Made by a program: the position numbers and the translations under genes
Assembly (NCBI GenBank): GCA_000767215.1
Contig: AXCX01000007.1
Location: forward strand, 1-46,568
Source: Actinotalea fermentans ATCC 43279 = JCM 9966 = DSM 3133
GTDB taxonomy: Bacteria; Actinomycetota; Actinomycetes; Actinomycetales; Cellulomonadaceae
DNA: 46,568 nt
Direction of reading: 5' to 3'
The notes under the pieces: model-generated
Told to the model about the DNA's origin: nothing
Databases searched by the model: none
Seen by the model: the letters and a program-made list of their open reading frames with translations, nothing else
Part shown: positions 24,493 to 33,138 of the stretch, in pieces
Layout: the number at the start of each line of letters is the position of its first letter
Numbering within the stretch: the first letter of the stretch is position 1

Positions 24493-25596
24493 CTACCGCG
24501 CGGAGCGGTACTCCGCCGCGAGCGGGCACTGGAACGGGTCGCGCGCGGCCAGCCCGACCGCGTTCAGGTAGCGGATGACGATCGCGTACGACCGAGCAAG
24601 GCTCGTCTCCGTGTAGTGCACGCGGTGGGCCGCGCAGAACTCGCGGACGATCGGCTGGGCCCGCCGCAGGTTCGGCCGGGGCATGCTCGGGAACAGGTGG
24701 TGCTCGATCTGGTAGTTGAGACCACCCATGGCGACGTCGGTGACGCGCCCGCCGCGGATGTTCCGGCTCATCAGCACCTGCCTGCGCAGGAAGTCGATCC
24801 TCGCGTCACGCGGCACGATCGGCATGCCCTTGTGGTTCGGGGCGAACACCGCCCCCATGTAGACGCCGAAGATGCCGAGCTGGACGCCCAGGAACGCGAA
24901 CGCCATCCCCACCGGCAGCACCCAGAACACGAGGGCCAGGTAGCCGCCGAGCCGGAGCGTGATGAAGGCGATCTCCACCGGGCGTCGCTTCACGGGGCCG
25001 CGGCCGAAGATCGTCTTGACCCCCGAGACGTGCAGGTTCAGGCCCTCGAGCAGGAGCAGTGGGAAGAACAACCAGCCCTGCCGCTGGGTGAGCCAGCCGC
25101 GCACACCGGTTCGGGGCCGCTCCAGCTCTGTCGTGTGGAAGACGATGACGTCCGGGTCGATGTCCGGGTCCGCGCCCACCTGGTTGGGCTTGGCGTGGTG
25201 CCGGCTGTGCTTGTGCTGCCACCAGCCGTAGCTCATCCCGGCGTAGAGGTTCGCGATGACGAGGCTGGACCAGTCGTTCCACCGCCCCGAGGCGAAGATC
25301 TGCCTGTGCGCGGCGTCGTGCCCGAGGAACATGACCTGCCCCAGGAGCACCGCCAGGACCGCTGCGATCCCGAGCTGCCACCACGTCGGGCCCATGACGA
25401 CGAACAGCACGGCCAGGCCGACGAGCCCGGCCGTCAGGCCCACGAACCACGACCAGTAGTAGCCGAGGCGTCGCTCGAGCAGCCCCGCCGCGCGCACCGC
25501 CTGTGCGAGGTCCGTGTACTCGCTGACCTGTCGGTCCAGAGGTCGCGTCCCGTCGCCGACCGGCGTCGGTGTCGTCGTCGTCCGGGTGTCGCTCAT
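24493..25596 (-). CDS. Membrane fatty acid desaturase
   Basis: The 367-residue diiron membrane desaturase has the three His boxes: HDAAH (93-97), HKHSRHH (128-134) and QIEHH (296-300), the last with Gln in place of the first His as in front-end and linoleoyl-CoA type enzymes. Four hydrophobic spans flank the boxes. It introduces a double bond into fatty acyl chains using O2 and an electron donor, probably for membrane fluidity. Its start overlaps the stop of the upstream gene by four bases. It ends in front of the strong stem at 24440-24471. Confidence 0.9.
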   Translation of the reverse strand: MSDTRTTTTPTPVGDGTRPLDRQVSEYTDLAQAVRAAGLLERRLGYYWSWFVGLTAGLVGLAVLFVVMGPTWWQLGIAAVLAVLLGQVMFLGHDAAHRQIFASGRWNDWSSLVIANLYAGMSYGWWQHKHSRHHAKPNQVGADPDIDPDVIVFHTTELERPRTGVRGWLTQRQGWLFFPLLLLEGLNLHVSGVKTIFGRGPVKRRPVEIAFITLRLGGYLALVFWVLPVGMAFAFLGVQLGIFGVYMGAVFAPNHKGMPIVPRDARIDFLRRQVLMSRNIRGGRVTDVAMGGLNYQIEHHLFPSMPRPNLRRAQPIVREFCAAHRVHYTETSLARSYAIVIRYLNAVGLAARDPFQCPLAAEYRSAR

Positions 25597-26126
25597 GTCG
25601 CCTCCCCGGCCGCAGGCTCGTCGCCGTCAGCGGCAGCGAAGAAGCTGATCTCCGCAGCGTCCCTGGCGATCGCGGCCAACCGTGCGCGCTCGTGGGACAG
25701 CCGGGCCTCGGCCGACGCCGTGACGCGGTCCTGCTCGGCCAGGAGGTCCGTCCCGATCTGCTGCAGCATCCGCCCGATGGCGGACGCGAGGCCGTCCTTG
25801 AGCAGACGCAGGCTCGTGTTGTGGATGAGCAGGCGCCGGTCGTCGACGGTGAACGCCAGGCCGGGTTCCGTGCCCGTCGCCTCGACGAGCCGGCGTGCCG
25901 TCCCGGGATCCTCGATGGCCTCTCGCTCCGCAGCGGTGACCTGGCGCGAGAAGACCACCGGAACGGTGTAGAGCGCCGGTTCGTCCGGGGTGCCGAGCTC
26001 GACGGGCAGGCCGGAGGCGAGGATCGACACGAGCCGCAGGGCACGGGAGTCTCCACGGGGCCGGCCGGGCTCGCCTGGGGACGGCACAGGGCTGTCCTGC
26101 GCATAGGTCTTCAGGGTCGTCGACAT
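25593..26126 (-). CDS. Hypothetical protein coupled to desaturase
   Basis: The 177-residue soluble protein has no family I recognise. The N-terminal 25 residues are Pro/Gly-rich and disordered-looking. The middle (PALYTVPVVFSRQVTAAERE) is mixed, and the C-terminal 80 residues are helical, ending in an Ala/Glu coiled-coil-like stretch (SAEARLSHERARLAAIARDA). It overlaps the desaturase start by four bases, which suggests a functional link. Confidence 0.7.
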   Translation of the reverse strand: MSTTLKTYAQDSPVPSPGEPGRPRGDSRALRLVSILASGLPVELGTPDEPALYTVPVVFSRQVTAAEREAIEDPGTARRLVEATGTEPGLAFTVDDRRLLIHNTSLRLLKDGLASAIGRMLQQIGTDLLAEQDRVTASAEARLSHERARLAAIARDAAEISFFAAADGDEPAAGEAT

Positions 26127-26183
26127 GGGATGGCCGATCTGTGAGGGGGCGGGGACGCCTGGTGGACGTCCGTCGTGCGTGCT

Positions 26184-26579
26184 TCAGCGCTTGTGGGCGG
26201 TGCGCCCCGCCGGGTCGGATGCGCCACCGATCCGACGGCGGAGCTGACCGATGCGCAGGCTGCCGACGATCAGGGTCACGACGGCGAACCCGACGCCCGC
26301 GATGAGCAGCGTCGCCGAGAGGGGCGCCGTCCCCCGAAGGCCGAAGAAGGCGACCTCGACCGGGGCGGTGTTCTGGAGCATGAAGACGATGAGCAGGACC
26401 AGCACGGCGACGGCGACGGCGATGCCGACCCAGGCCGCTCCTGCGCGCGTCCGCGCGACGGGCTGCCGGCCCACCCTGCTGTCGTTCGGCGCGGGCCGCG
26501 CGTCGGGAAGGTCGTGGGTGCTCGGAAGGTGGTCGAACGGGCTGCCGGACGACGTGGGCGATGAGCTTCGGACGGGCAT
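26184..26579 (-). CDS. LapA (DUF1049) family membrane protein
   Basis: The 131-residue protein has a Ser/Pro-rich N-terminus of about 45 residues and two membrane helices (AAWVGIAVAVAVLVLLIVFM and ATLLIAGVGFAVVTLIVG) separated by the family's short loop QNTAPVEVAFFG. A basic tail follows. LapA-like proteins are small inner-membrane proteins, in E. coli tied to lipopolysaccharide assembly; in an actinobacterium the function is open. GAGGAGGG lies ahead of the ATG at 26579. It is divergent from the phosphatase gene. Confidence 0.85.
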   Translation of the reverse strand: MPVRSSSPTSSGSPFDHLPSTHDLPDARPAPNDSRVGRQPVARTRAGAAWVGIAVAVAVLVLLIVFMLQNTAPVEVAFFGLRGTAPLSATLLIAGVGFAVVTLIVGSLRIGQLRRRIGGASDPAGRTAHKR

Positions 26580-26717
26580 GACGCCCTCCTCAGAAGTGCC
26601 GGGTGGCGGGCCGCGGAAGCCGCTGACCCTTCGTCCCGGGACTGCTTCCAGTGTAGCCCCGGCAGCCTGCGCCGGCCCGGCGGGCACCGGCCGCCGAGAC
26701 CCCGTATCGTCCGTTCC

Positions 26718-27980
26718 ATGGACGGCGCGCCGGCTGCGGACATCGCCGATGCGATGGCCTCCGTTGCGCGCGCGCTCCAGGCCGAGGACGACCCCCAGCA
26801 CACGCTTCAGCGCATGGTCGACCTGTCCGTCACGACAGTCGCCGGCTGCGAGTACGCGGCCGTCTCCCTCTTCACCCCGGCCGGGATCTACACACCCGCC
26901 GCCTCGGACGCCATCGCACTGCAGCTCGACCAGATCCAGTACGACACCGATCAGGGTCCATGCCTGTCGGCGATCCGTGACCGGGACATGTACGTCACCG
27001 GTGACCTGCGGGCGGAGCACCGGTGGACGACCTTCGCCGCCCGCGCCACCACGGAGAGCGGCATCCGGTCGATGCTCTCGCTCCGCCTCTTCGTGGAGGG
27101 CGACACCCTGGGCGCCCTGAACATGTACTCCCGGCAGCCGGACGCCTTCGACCAGAGCTCTGTCGCCGTCGGGCGGCTCTTCGTCGCCCACGCGGCGATC
27201 GCCCTGTCGGCGGCGACGGAGCACGCACGGTCGGAGAACCGCGCCGACCGTTTCCAGGCACAGGCGGGCATCGCCGTCGTCCTGCAGCGGAGCATGCTCA
27301 CGACGCTGCCCGACCTGGCCCCGTTCGCCGCGGTCGCACGGTACGTGCCGGCCGCCGCCGAGGCCGAGGTCGGCGGGGACTGGTACGACGCCCTGGTGCT
27401 GCCCTCGGGCGACATCCTGCTCGTCGTCGGCGACATCACGGGGCACGACGTCTCGGCCGCCACCGGGATGGCGCAGGTCAGGAGCACCCTGCGGGCCCTC
27501 GCCGTGAACCACGACGAGGCGCCGGCCGACCTGCTCACCCGCCTGGACGAGACGCTGGGGCGGCTCGGGCAGGACCTCATCGGCACCTGCCTCGTCGTCC
27601 GCCTGTCCCACCGGGACGGGCAGTGGTGGGCACGCGTGGCCACGGCGGGCCACCCGGCACCGCTGCTGATCGACGGCGACGGCGCCGCCTACGTCCCCAT
27701 GCCGTACGACATCCTGCTCGGCATCGCGCGCTCCGCCGCCCGCACCACCACCGAGGTCGCCTTCCGCCCCGGGTCGACGTTGCTGCTCTACACCGACGGC
27801 CTGGTCGAGCACCGCAACCGCGGGATCGCCGACGGCATGGCGGCGCTGAGAGACATGGCGGCCGAGCTGGGCACGGGTGACCTCGATGCGCTGTGCGACA
27901 CGCTCGTGCGCCGGCTCGCACCCCACCCCACCGACGACGTCTGCCTGCTCGCCGTCCAGCTCGCCGGCGCAGCTCCCTGA
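26718..27980 (+). CDS. GAF-domain PP2C (SpoIIE/RsbU-type) phosphatase
   Basis: The 420-residue protein has a GAF sensor (about residues 20-170) and a SpoIIE-type PP2C phosphatase domain (about 195-415). The metal-binding motifs are GGDWYDA (219-225), VVGDITGHD and a C-terminal TDDVCLLAV. Such enzymes dephosphorylate anti-sigma antagonist proteins in partner-switching stress control. The GAF ligand is unknown. A TATCGT element at 26705-26710, seven bases before the ATG, suggests a leaderless transcript. It lies just outside the attL of the intact element. Confidence 0.9.
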   Translation: MDGAPAADIADAMASVARALQAEDDPQHTLQRMVDLSVTTVAGCEYAAVSLFTPAGIYTPAASDAIALQLDQIQYDTDQGPCLSAIRDRDMYVTGDLRAEHRWTTFAARATTESGIRSMLSLRLFVEGDTLGALNMYSRQPDAFDQSSVAVGRLFVAHAAIALSAATEHARSENRADRFQAQAGIAVVLQRSMLTTLPDLAPFAAVARYVPAAAEAEVGGDWYDALVLPSGDILLVVGDITGHDVSAATGMAQVRSTLRALAVNHDEAPADLLTRLDETLGRLGQDLIGTCLVVRLSHRDGQWWARVATAGHPAPLLIDGDGAAYVPMPYDILLGIARSAARTTTEVAFRPGSTLLLYTDGLVEHRNRGIADGMAALRDMAAELGTGDLDALCDTLVRRLAPHPTDDVCLLAVQLAGAAP

Positions 27981-28112
27981 GTGTCGAGGGGCGGTGAGGT
28001 GGCTGGTCGCAGGGCGCCGCGGGCGTTGACGCCGTCACCGGGCGATGCCGTCTGCCGGCGTCCGACCACGCCCATGACAGGCCGTCCACGTCCTGGGACC
28101 CGAGACAGAGGC

Positions 28113-28146
28113 GGCAGGTTCGGCCCGCCGACACCCGCTTTAGGAG
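28113..28146 (-). repeat. attL: attL: degenerate 3' fragment of tRNA-Arg with 20-bp core
   Basis: The core GCCGACACCCGCTTTAGGAG (28127-28146) is identical to 43132-43151 inside the intact tRNA-Arg gene. To its left, 14 more positions match the tRNA T-arm with four changes, giving 30 of 34 identical positions. This is the displaced end expected when an element recombines into the anticodon/variable part of a tRNA gene. Confidence 0.82.
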
Positions 28147-28229
28147 TTCGATCTCGGTCTGTGGATAACGCTCTGACCTGCGGAACTACATGCGAGTAGT
28201 TCGCGTCGTGACCCCGTTCCGGGGTGGAC

Positions 28230-28248
28230 GCTGACCACACGCTGACCA
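28230..28248. repeat. Paired GCTGACCA arm-type repeat, left end
   Basis: GCTGACCACACGCTGACCA contains GCTGACCA twice with an 11-bp period, one DNA turn. The identical 19 bases occur at 43017-43035 inside the right end. Position and repetition suit arm-type binding sites of the integrase. Confidence 0.6.
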
Positions 28249-28386
28249 CCAGACTCGCCAGCACTTCCTAGGACGGCCCGTAAACATGGGCCCAAAGCCG
28301 GGGGGACGTATCGATCCGCGGTGGCAGCCTTCGTCGCGGCCTCCCTTGGAGCCGGCGACAGAGGACGTCGCCATCCACCAACTACT

Positions 28387-29097
28387 TTACGGTGCACATG
28401 TCCGCAACAAATCATTCACCTGCGACTCCAGTCGCGCATCAAGAACGGTAGCCAGAGCCTTCAAGAACAGGATGGCCTCGTCCAGCTGGTCTCGCGTGAT
28501 GCGCCGAACATCAACCGCGTGTGCGACCGCATTCCGGCGCCCCACGATTTCTTCGAGTTTGTCCTTCAGGAACGAACTCGCCTCAGGCCGCCCCCAGAGC
28601 GCATCGAAGCCGCCGCGAACGACCGTGAAGATGTCAGCAACACCCACATCCGCGTACATCTCCTGCACGGTTCCGGGACCGGGGTTGGCCTTGGTCTCAG
28701 CGAACGCACCCGGCGAGACGATCTCCGCACCGACGACGCGTGCCGCGTAGATCACCTCCGCAAGTCGGTCAACCCGTTCCGTCTTCGAGCCGCGCGGACC
28801 TCGCATAGCTAGACCCAGTGACTCCCAGACGCTCTTGAGTCTCATCCGGTCCGGCAGCTTCGAGAACGCGATGACCGGCGGCTGCTGCGTCAGCGATCCC
28901 AGGCGCTCCAAGAATAGCGCGTGTAGGAACGCCTCGAAGGAGGACACCATCAAGATGGCTGCTCCGCCTCGAAGCGCGAGGCCCAGCGCCTCGGTCGCGC
29001 CAGAGGGAGGATCGGGGAGCGGCCGCTCTGCCACCACGAGTTCCTCCGCCATGGCGAGCGAGTCGAGAAACTCGAGCAGGGATTTCGAGGACGGCAC
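28387..29097 (-). CDS. HEPN (RiboL-PSP/MAE_28990-like) predicted RNase
   Basis: The 236-residue protein matches the HEPN type often annotated MAE_28990/MAE_18760. It has long helices, with the ribonuclease motif R-x4-H in GRRNAVAH (Arg188, His193). The segment GAAILMVSSFEAFLHALFLE is the usual first core helix. HEPN proteins of this motif cut RNA and act as toxins or immune effectors. The GTG start shares one base with the stop of the DUF262 gene (TAGTG), so the two proteins are made together, as in a two-gene toxin or defence pair. Confidence 0.8.
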   Translation of the reverse strand: MPSSKSLLEFLDSLAMAEELVVAERPLPDPPSGATEALGLALRGGAAILMVSSFEAFLHALFLERLGSLTQQPPVIAFSKLPDRMRLKSVWESLGLAMRGPRGSKTERVDRLAEVIYAARVVGAEIVSPGAFAETKANPGPGTVQEMYADVGVADIFTVVRGGFDALWGRPEASSFLKDKLEEIVGRRNAVAHAVDVRRITRDQLDEAILFLKALATVLDARLESQVNDLLRTCAP

Positions 29098-30266
29098 TAG
29101 CCCACCTGCTCGCCGATCAAGTCCCGCACTCGCGTAATGCGCCGCTTGAATAGGCTAGGTGTATTCGTTGCCGCGTCGACGCTCGCCAAGAATTCGGCGT
29201 CCCTAAAGAGCTCCTGCATCCCCGAAAGTATCGGCTCTCGCTTCTCGAGCAGCACCTCGCGCTCTTGACCCCGACAGGCGAACATCTGTGCATCGAACAG
29301 AGCCGCCAGCACCTGCCGACGCCATTGCCCGCTAGACGGGACCCACCTCTGGAAAGCGTGTTCGCCGAACGCCGCCTGCACATTGGATACGGTCGCGAGG
29401 AAGTCTTGCCTCATCTCCTCCAGAACCGCAGCGTCGGCGTACTGGCGCCGTGCCATAAACTCGTCCATGTGCCGCTGCATTCCTCCTGAGAAGGTATCCC
29501 AGGTGTCCCTGAACGTGAAGTACCTCAGCACGAACTCTGCGTCGCGCATCTCACGCCAGATCAGCGAGCGGTCACGTCGCTGGATATTCAGGAGATCGTG
29601 AAACGCGCGCTCCTCCGACAACTCGAGCACCAGGTTATTGAACGGCCCGGCCCAGGTGCTGTTCCGGATCTCCTGGGGATTCAGCCGCACACCGCCCGTG
29701 TTGAGACGCTTGAAGACCTCGAACTTCACATCCTTGTCAGACTGCCGGAGGATAATGATCGCCTGCAACGCCGCTCGGGTCTCAATTGCGTTTCGAAGCG
29801 GCGTCGGGATCTCCTCAACGGTGCTCCCGTTAAGCTCCGAGAAGACCTTGAGTCCGTTGAGCCTCAGGCGCCCCCTGAGGAAGTTGTGTACTGCAGTGAG
29901 CCTCTGCTTGCCGTCAATTACTGAGTACTTCCCGTAGTCGTCCTCATTAAGGAAGACCGATGGAACCGGGACGTTCATTAGGAACGACTCGATCAGCGCG
30001 CTTTGCCGCTTCTGGTCCCATCGAGCGCGCCGCTGGTACCTGGGCGACAGGTCGATCTTCGAGCTATGAATCAGGTCGGACAGCGTGCCGAGGTTGTAGT
30101 TGAGCACACTGACGACCAGTTCTCGCTGCCGGCTCTCCCAGAACCGAACGGGATCTACCTCCTCCCCCTCTTCGTCGAGGTCAGTCGCACTCTCCTCGAG
30201 GTCGACCTCAATGTCGACGGGCTCGCCAGTGCCAGCCTCAGTCAGGTCCTCGCGCTCGTCGGCCAC
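29097..30266 (-). CDS. DUF262 domain protein
   Basis: The 389-residue protein starts with a very acidic tail (about residues 1-45). Then comes the DUF262/ParB-like core: IDLSPRYQRRARWDQKRQSA, FLMNVPVPSVFLNEDD and YSVIDGKQRLTAVHNFL, with the (I/D)GxQR motif at 118-122. RLNTGGVRLNPQEIRNS is the second family block. DUF262 is the NTP-using domain found in GmrS/GmrD-type restriction and in many defence islands. The GTG at 30266 is chosen because AAAGGAGG lies seven bases upstream. There is no DUF1524 nuclease half; the adjacent HEPN may be the effector instead. Confidence 0.85.
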   Translation of the reverse strand: MADEREDLTEAGTGEPVDIEVDLEESATDLDEEGEEVDPVRFWESRQRELVVSVLNYNLGTLSDLIHSSKIDLSPRYQRRARWDQKRQSALIESFLMNVPVPSVFLNEDDYGKYSVIDGKQRLTAVHNFLRGRLRLNGLKVFSELNGSTVEEIPTPLRNAIETRAALQAIIILRQSDKDVKFEVFKRLNTGGVRLNPQEIRNSTWAGPFNNLVLELSEERAFHDLLNIQRRDRSLIWREMRDAEFVLRYFTFRDTWDTFSGGMQRHMDEFMARRQYADAAVLEEMRQDFLATVSNVQAAFGEHAFQRWVPSSGQWRRQVLAALFDAQMFACRGQEREVLLEKREPILSGMQELFRDAEFLASVDAATNTPSLFKRRITRVRDLIGEQVG

Positions 30267-30471
30267 CGTGGGCCTCCTTTCCACTGCTGGACGATATCGG
30301 ACGAGCACGTCGCGCGATGCCAGGGCTGGCCGATACGACGCTCGCCAAGGGCCCAGGCGCACCCTGGCAGGGACCGCGCCCGCTCAGGCCCGGATGGAGG
30401 GCCACACTTGGCGCCGACGCCCACACTCACGCCGGGCGCGACGGCAGACGCGGCCTGCGCCACCTCTCTGA

Positions 30472-32286
30472 TTACGCCTTGTCGTGCACCTTGCGGTCTT
30501 CTCCCACACGTAGCCGTCGGCCGTAGAAGTCAAGCCCGTCGAGTTGCGCGATGAGATCGGTTGTGACGCCGGCGCTCTCGACGACGGCAAACCCGAACCC
30601 GCGGTTTCTGTCACCCTTCTGCCCAGGCGGGAGGGTGACACTTAGGACCTCTCCGAATCCACTCAGCACAGCAACGATCTCTGCCTCGGATGCAGCAAGC
30701 GGCAAGTTGCCCAGGAATAGGTAGTGAGCACCCCGCGGTTCCTCGTCCTCACGCGGCGCACTCGCACTGGCATCCTGGCGCACGCGGTAGCTCTTCACCT
30801 TGCGAGTCGCGACTCCACGCCGTCGAGCCTCCGCACGCACCTTGCTGCGATCCTTTGTGCGCTCGATCAATCCGGCATTTCGAAGCGGTGTCAGGATGTC
30901 CTGTAGTTGGCCTACATCGACGATGCCGAGCGTGTCAATTGCATCCTGAGCCGAGAATTCACGGCCGTTGTAGCCTAGCGCCATCACCGCACGCTGCGCT
31001 TCCGATAAGTGGGCGGCATCAAAACTGCTCAGCCAGAGACTTACGTCTGGCTCGTAGAGTGACTTGTTGTACAGAGCAACTGTGAAGTTGTCGGACCCGT
31101 TTCTCAGCTCGGGTTCAGCGAGTCCACTCGAGCGCATCACGTTGAAGATGCGCACCACCCCTTCGCCCATCTCTCGCACGAGACCCACCTCGCGCAGGAC
31201 CCGCGCGATGAGCGGGTTGCGCGACTCGTGCACACCACGAAGCTGGGTCAGGTCGGAGAGGGCGACGGTTGACAGAAGGGTTCCTGGGCTGACGATCTCC
31301 ATACGGTCTGAATAGATGCTGACCTCAACACCTCGCCCTTCGATAGCGTAGTCGCGGTGTACTATCGCATTTAGCAGTGCTTCCCGACATGCGAGCTGAG
31401 GGTACAGGTAGTTCTGTTCGAATCGCGCGGTCTCGGTGAACGTGGGCTGCTGAGCCATTGCCAGAGTCAGTCGTTCCCATGCCGTGTCGACGAGCGTGAG
31501 AATGTTCCCCGCAACAACGTCGTCCTTGACCACGTTGTAGGAGGGCGCCGTCAATCTCTCCTTTCCACGCACCGTGATGATTCTGACCTGGGAGCGTGGG
31601 TGCCACCGTCGCACGTCCTTCGCGAACAGCGCGAGCGCCGCATTCTTGAGGCGCAAGCCGTCTGGCGTGAACTCCGCCAAGTCGAAGTATTGCAGGCATT
31701 TTTCCACGGATATGCCATACGCAACCTGCGCGGCCACCGAAGTGACGAGATCGAGGTCCAGGTCGCTCAGCCTGGCCGAGTAAACGACTTCTCGATCCCA
31801 GATCCGCGATCGGTCTTCCTCTCGGCTGTGGACGATCCGTTCAGCCGTGTCGGGGACGCTCGCGCGGTCTTCGCGCCGAATGCACCGCCCGTCTGACGTT
31901 AGGTAAACGAAGTCGAGGCCCTTGCTGATTGCGAAGTAGAGGATCTTGTCGCCGTCTACCTTGACAAGGGTCGCGGTCATGGCCGGGAGAGGCGTATCGC
32001 GATGCACGTGGGTGCGCGGCGCGGCCAGCAGCTCTTGGATTTCCGTCGCATCGAACGGGAGGCCAGTAACGGTACCGTCGTCTTCAACGCCCACGAGAAG
32101 CTCGCCGCCGTCGGCATTGGCGAACGCGACCAGCGTGCGCGCGATGTCCACGGCCACGTCCTTCGGACTGCGTCCGGTCCTGGCGCCGGGCGGTCCTGCC
32201 ATCGCGCTCTTGAACTCCCGGAAGTGGCTCTCGCCGATGCGAATCGCCAGCGACGCTCGCTCAGTGAGTTCCAGGGCCTCGGTCAT
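30472..32286 (-). CDS. AlbA_2/Schlafen-type ATP-binding protein fused to an RRM
   Basis: The 604-residue protein opens with an AlbA_2 (Schlafen AAA_4) domain at about residues 15-130 (ESHFREFKSAMAG, VAFANADGGELLVGVEDDG). The family's ATP-binding-like region follows at about 290-390 (CREALLNAIVHRDYAIEGRG, VREMGEGVVRIFNVM), then a winged-helix segment. Unusually, residues 521-600 form an RNA recognition motif with RNP2 LFLGNL and RNP1 RGFGFAVV. The N-terminal part is widespread as a putative regulator or helicase; adding an RRM implies that it binds RNA. It is monocistronic in the element's left cargo. Confidence 0.85.
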   Translation of the reverse strand: MTEALELTERASLAIRIGESHFREFKSAMAGPPGARTGRSPKDVAVDIARTLVAFANADGGELLVGVEDDGTVTGLPFDATEIQELLAAPRTHVHRDTPLPAMTATLVKVDGDKILYFAISKGLDFVYLTSDGRCIRREDRASVPDTAERIVHSREEDRSRIWDREVVYSARLSDLDLDLVTSVAAQVAYGISVEKCLQYFDLAEFTPDGLRLKNAALALFAKDVRRWHPRSQVRIITVRGKERLTAPSYNVVKDDVVAGNILTLVDTAWERLTLAMAQQPTFTETARFEQNYLYPQLACREALLNAIVHRDYAIEGRGVEVSIYSDRMEIVSPGTLLSTVALSDLTQLRGVHESRNPLIARVLREVGLVREMGEGVVRIFNVMRSSGLAEPELRNGSDNFTVALYNKSLYEPDVSLWLSSFDAAHLSEAQRAVMALGYNGREFSAQDAIDTLGIVDVGQLQDILTPLRNAGLIERTKDRSKVRAEARRRGVATRKVKSYRVRQDASASAPREDEEPRGAHYLFLGNLPLAASEAEIVAVLSGFGEVLSVTLPPGQKGDRNRGFGFAVVESAGVTTDLIAQLDGLDFYGRRLRVGEDRKVHDKA

Positions 32287-32435
32287 CGCAGCCGCCTTCG
32301 GTCGACACCGCCAACGTGCCGAGGCTACTCACCCGGCGTCGTGTCCAGGGGGCGAAGTGCGCGGAGCTCAACGCGGAGCGCAGGTGCAAGAGGAGTCACG
32401 GCGCGTCATCGGCCCAGGCCTGGCCGGCCCTCGAG

Positions 32436-32930
32436 TCAGCGAGGCGGGAACAGAGCCCGGTCGCAATCCCACTCCTCCACTGCGCGTAGGAGCTCGGGGA
32501 CAGTCGTCGTCACGGTGACGAAGAAGTCGTAGAGGTCCACGTCGTCTCCCGGCGGGGTTGCCCATCGGGGCCTCGCCTCGAGCGAGAAGTGCACCCGGAC
32601 GGACCTGCAACCCTCAGCGGTCGCGGCGAGGCTGAAACCGAGGTTCGGCTCCGTGAAGACCAAGAGCTGCTCTTCGTCAGCCGGGAAGGGAATCGCCCTG
32701 ACCTCGCCGGCGGCGGCCGAGCGCAGCCAGCCGGCGAGCTCCGCGGCCTCCCACGTGGTCAGGCACGCGTCCTCAAAGTGCCAGCGCCTCCCATCCGCTA
32801 GGCGTACGTCGCCCCGGATGTAGAGCCAGTTGGCATCCCAGTCGCGAGGCCCATCCCCCTCGATGCTCGGGTACTGGTAACCCAACGGTCGGAGCTCGAT
32901 CTCTGCTCCGTCGGTCGAAGTCAGCCTCAC
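32436..32930 (-). CDS. WapI-like immunity-type protein
   Basis: The 164-residue protein resembles the WapI family. It has an early GYQYPSIEGDGPRDWDANWL, then WLYIRGDVRLADGRRWHFED and LTTWEAAELAGWL, and it ends with a beta-rich part. WapI in Bacillus neutralises the toxin of contact-dependent WapA; most homologues are orphans. No toxin gene is seen next to it. The GTG at 32930 fits the family start. It lies between the AlbA-RRM gene and the divergent relaxase gene. Confidence 0.6.
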   Translation of the reverse strand: MRLTSTDGAEIELRPLGYQYPSIEGDGPRDWDANWLYIRGDVRLADGRRWHFEDACLTTWEAAELAGWLRSAAAGEVRAIPFPADEEQLLVFTEPNLGFSLAATAEGCRSVRVHFSLEARPRWATPPGDDVDLYDFFVTVTTTVPELLRAVEEWDCDRALFPPR

Positions 32931-33138
32931 CCCGCCATCTTGCCCGTCTGTGCCTGCGGCGGGATGGCAAGACGACCGCTCCCGCCAGGAGCGGTCCCGA
33001 AAGACGTGTGGCCTCAGGTTGGTAGGCCCGCTGGCACACCTCTTCCTGAACGCCGTCGCGGCGGCAGCTGCGCATCTTCTCCCCCGCTGCCGCACACCTG
33101 CAGGTAGCGACGGAGTCGCGAGGGAGGTGAGGCGGGTG

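Larger units (their letters stand above)
27981..28386. other. Intergenic region holding the left end of the mobile element
   Basis: No gene is seen in these 406 bases. The first part (28051-28106) resembles 42964-43012 near the right end of the element. Then come the degenerate tRNA fragment and the 20-bp core (28113-28146), CTCTGACCTGC (28171-28181, also at 43087-43097), a 7-bp inverted repeat GAACTAC/GTAGTTC (28183-28202), a small hairpin ACCCCG/CGGGGT (28211-28225) and paired GCTGACCA repeats (28230-28248). Confidence 0.7.
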
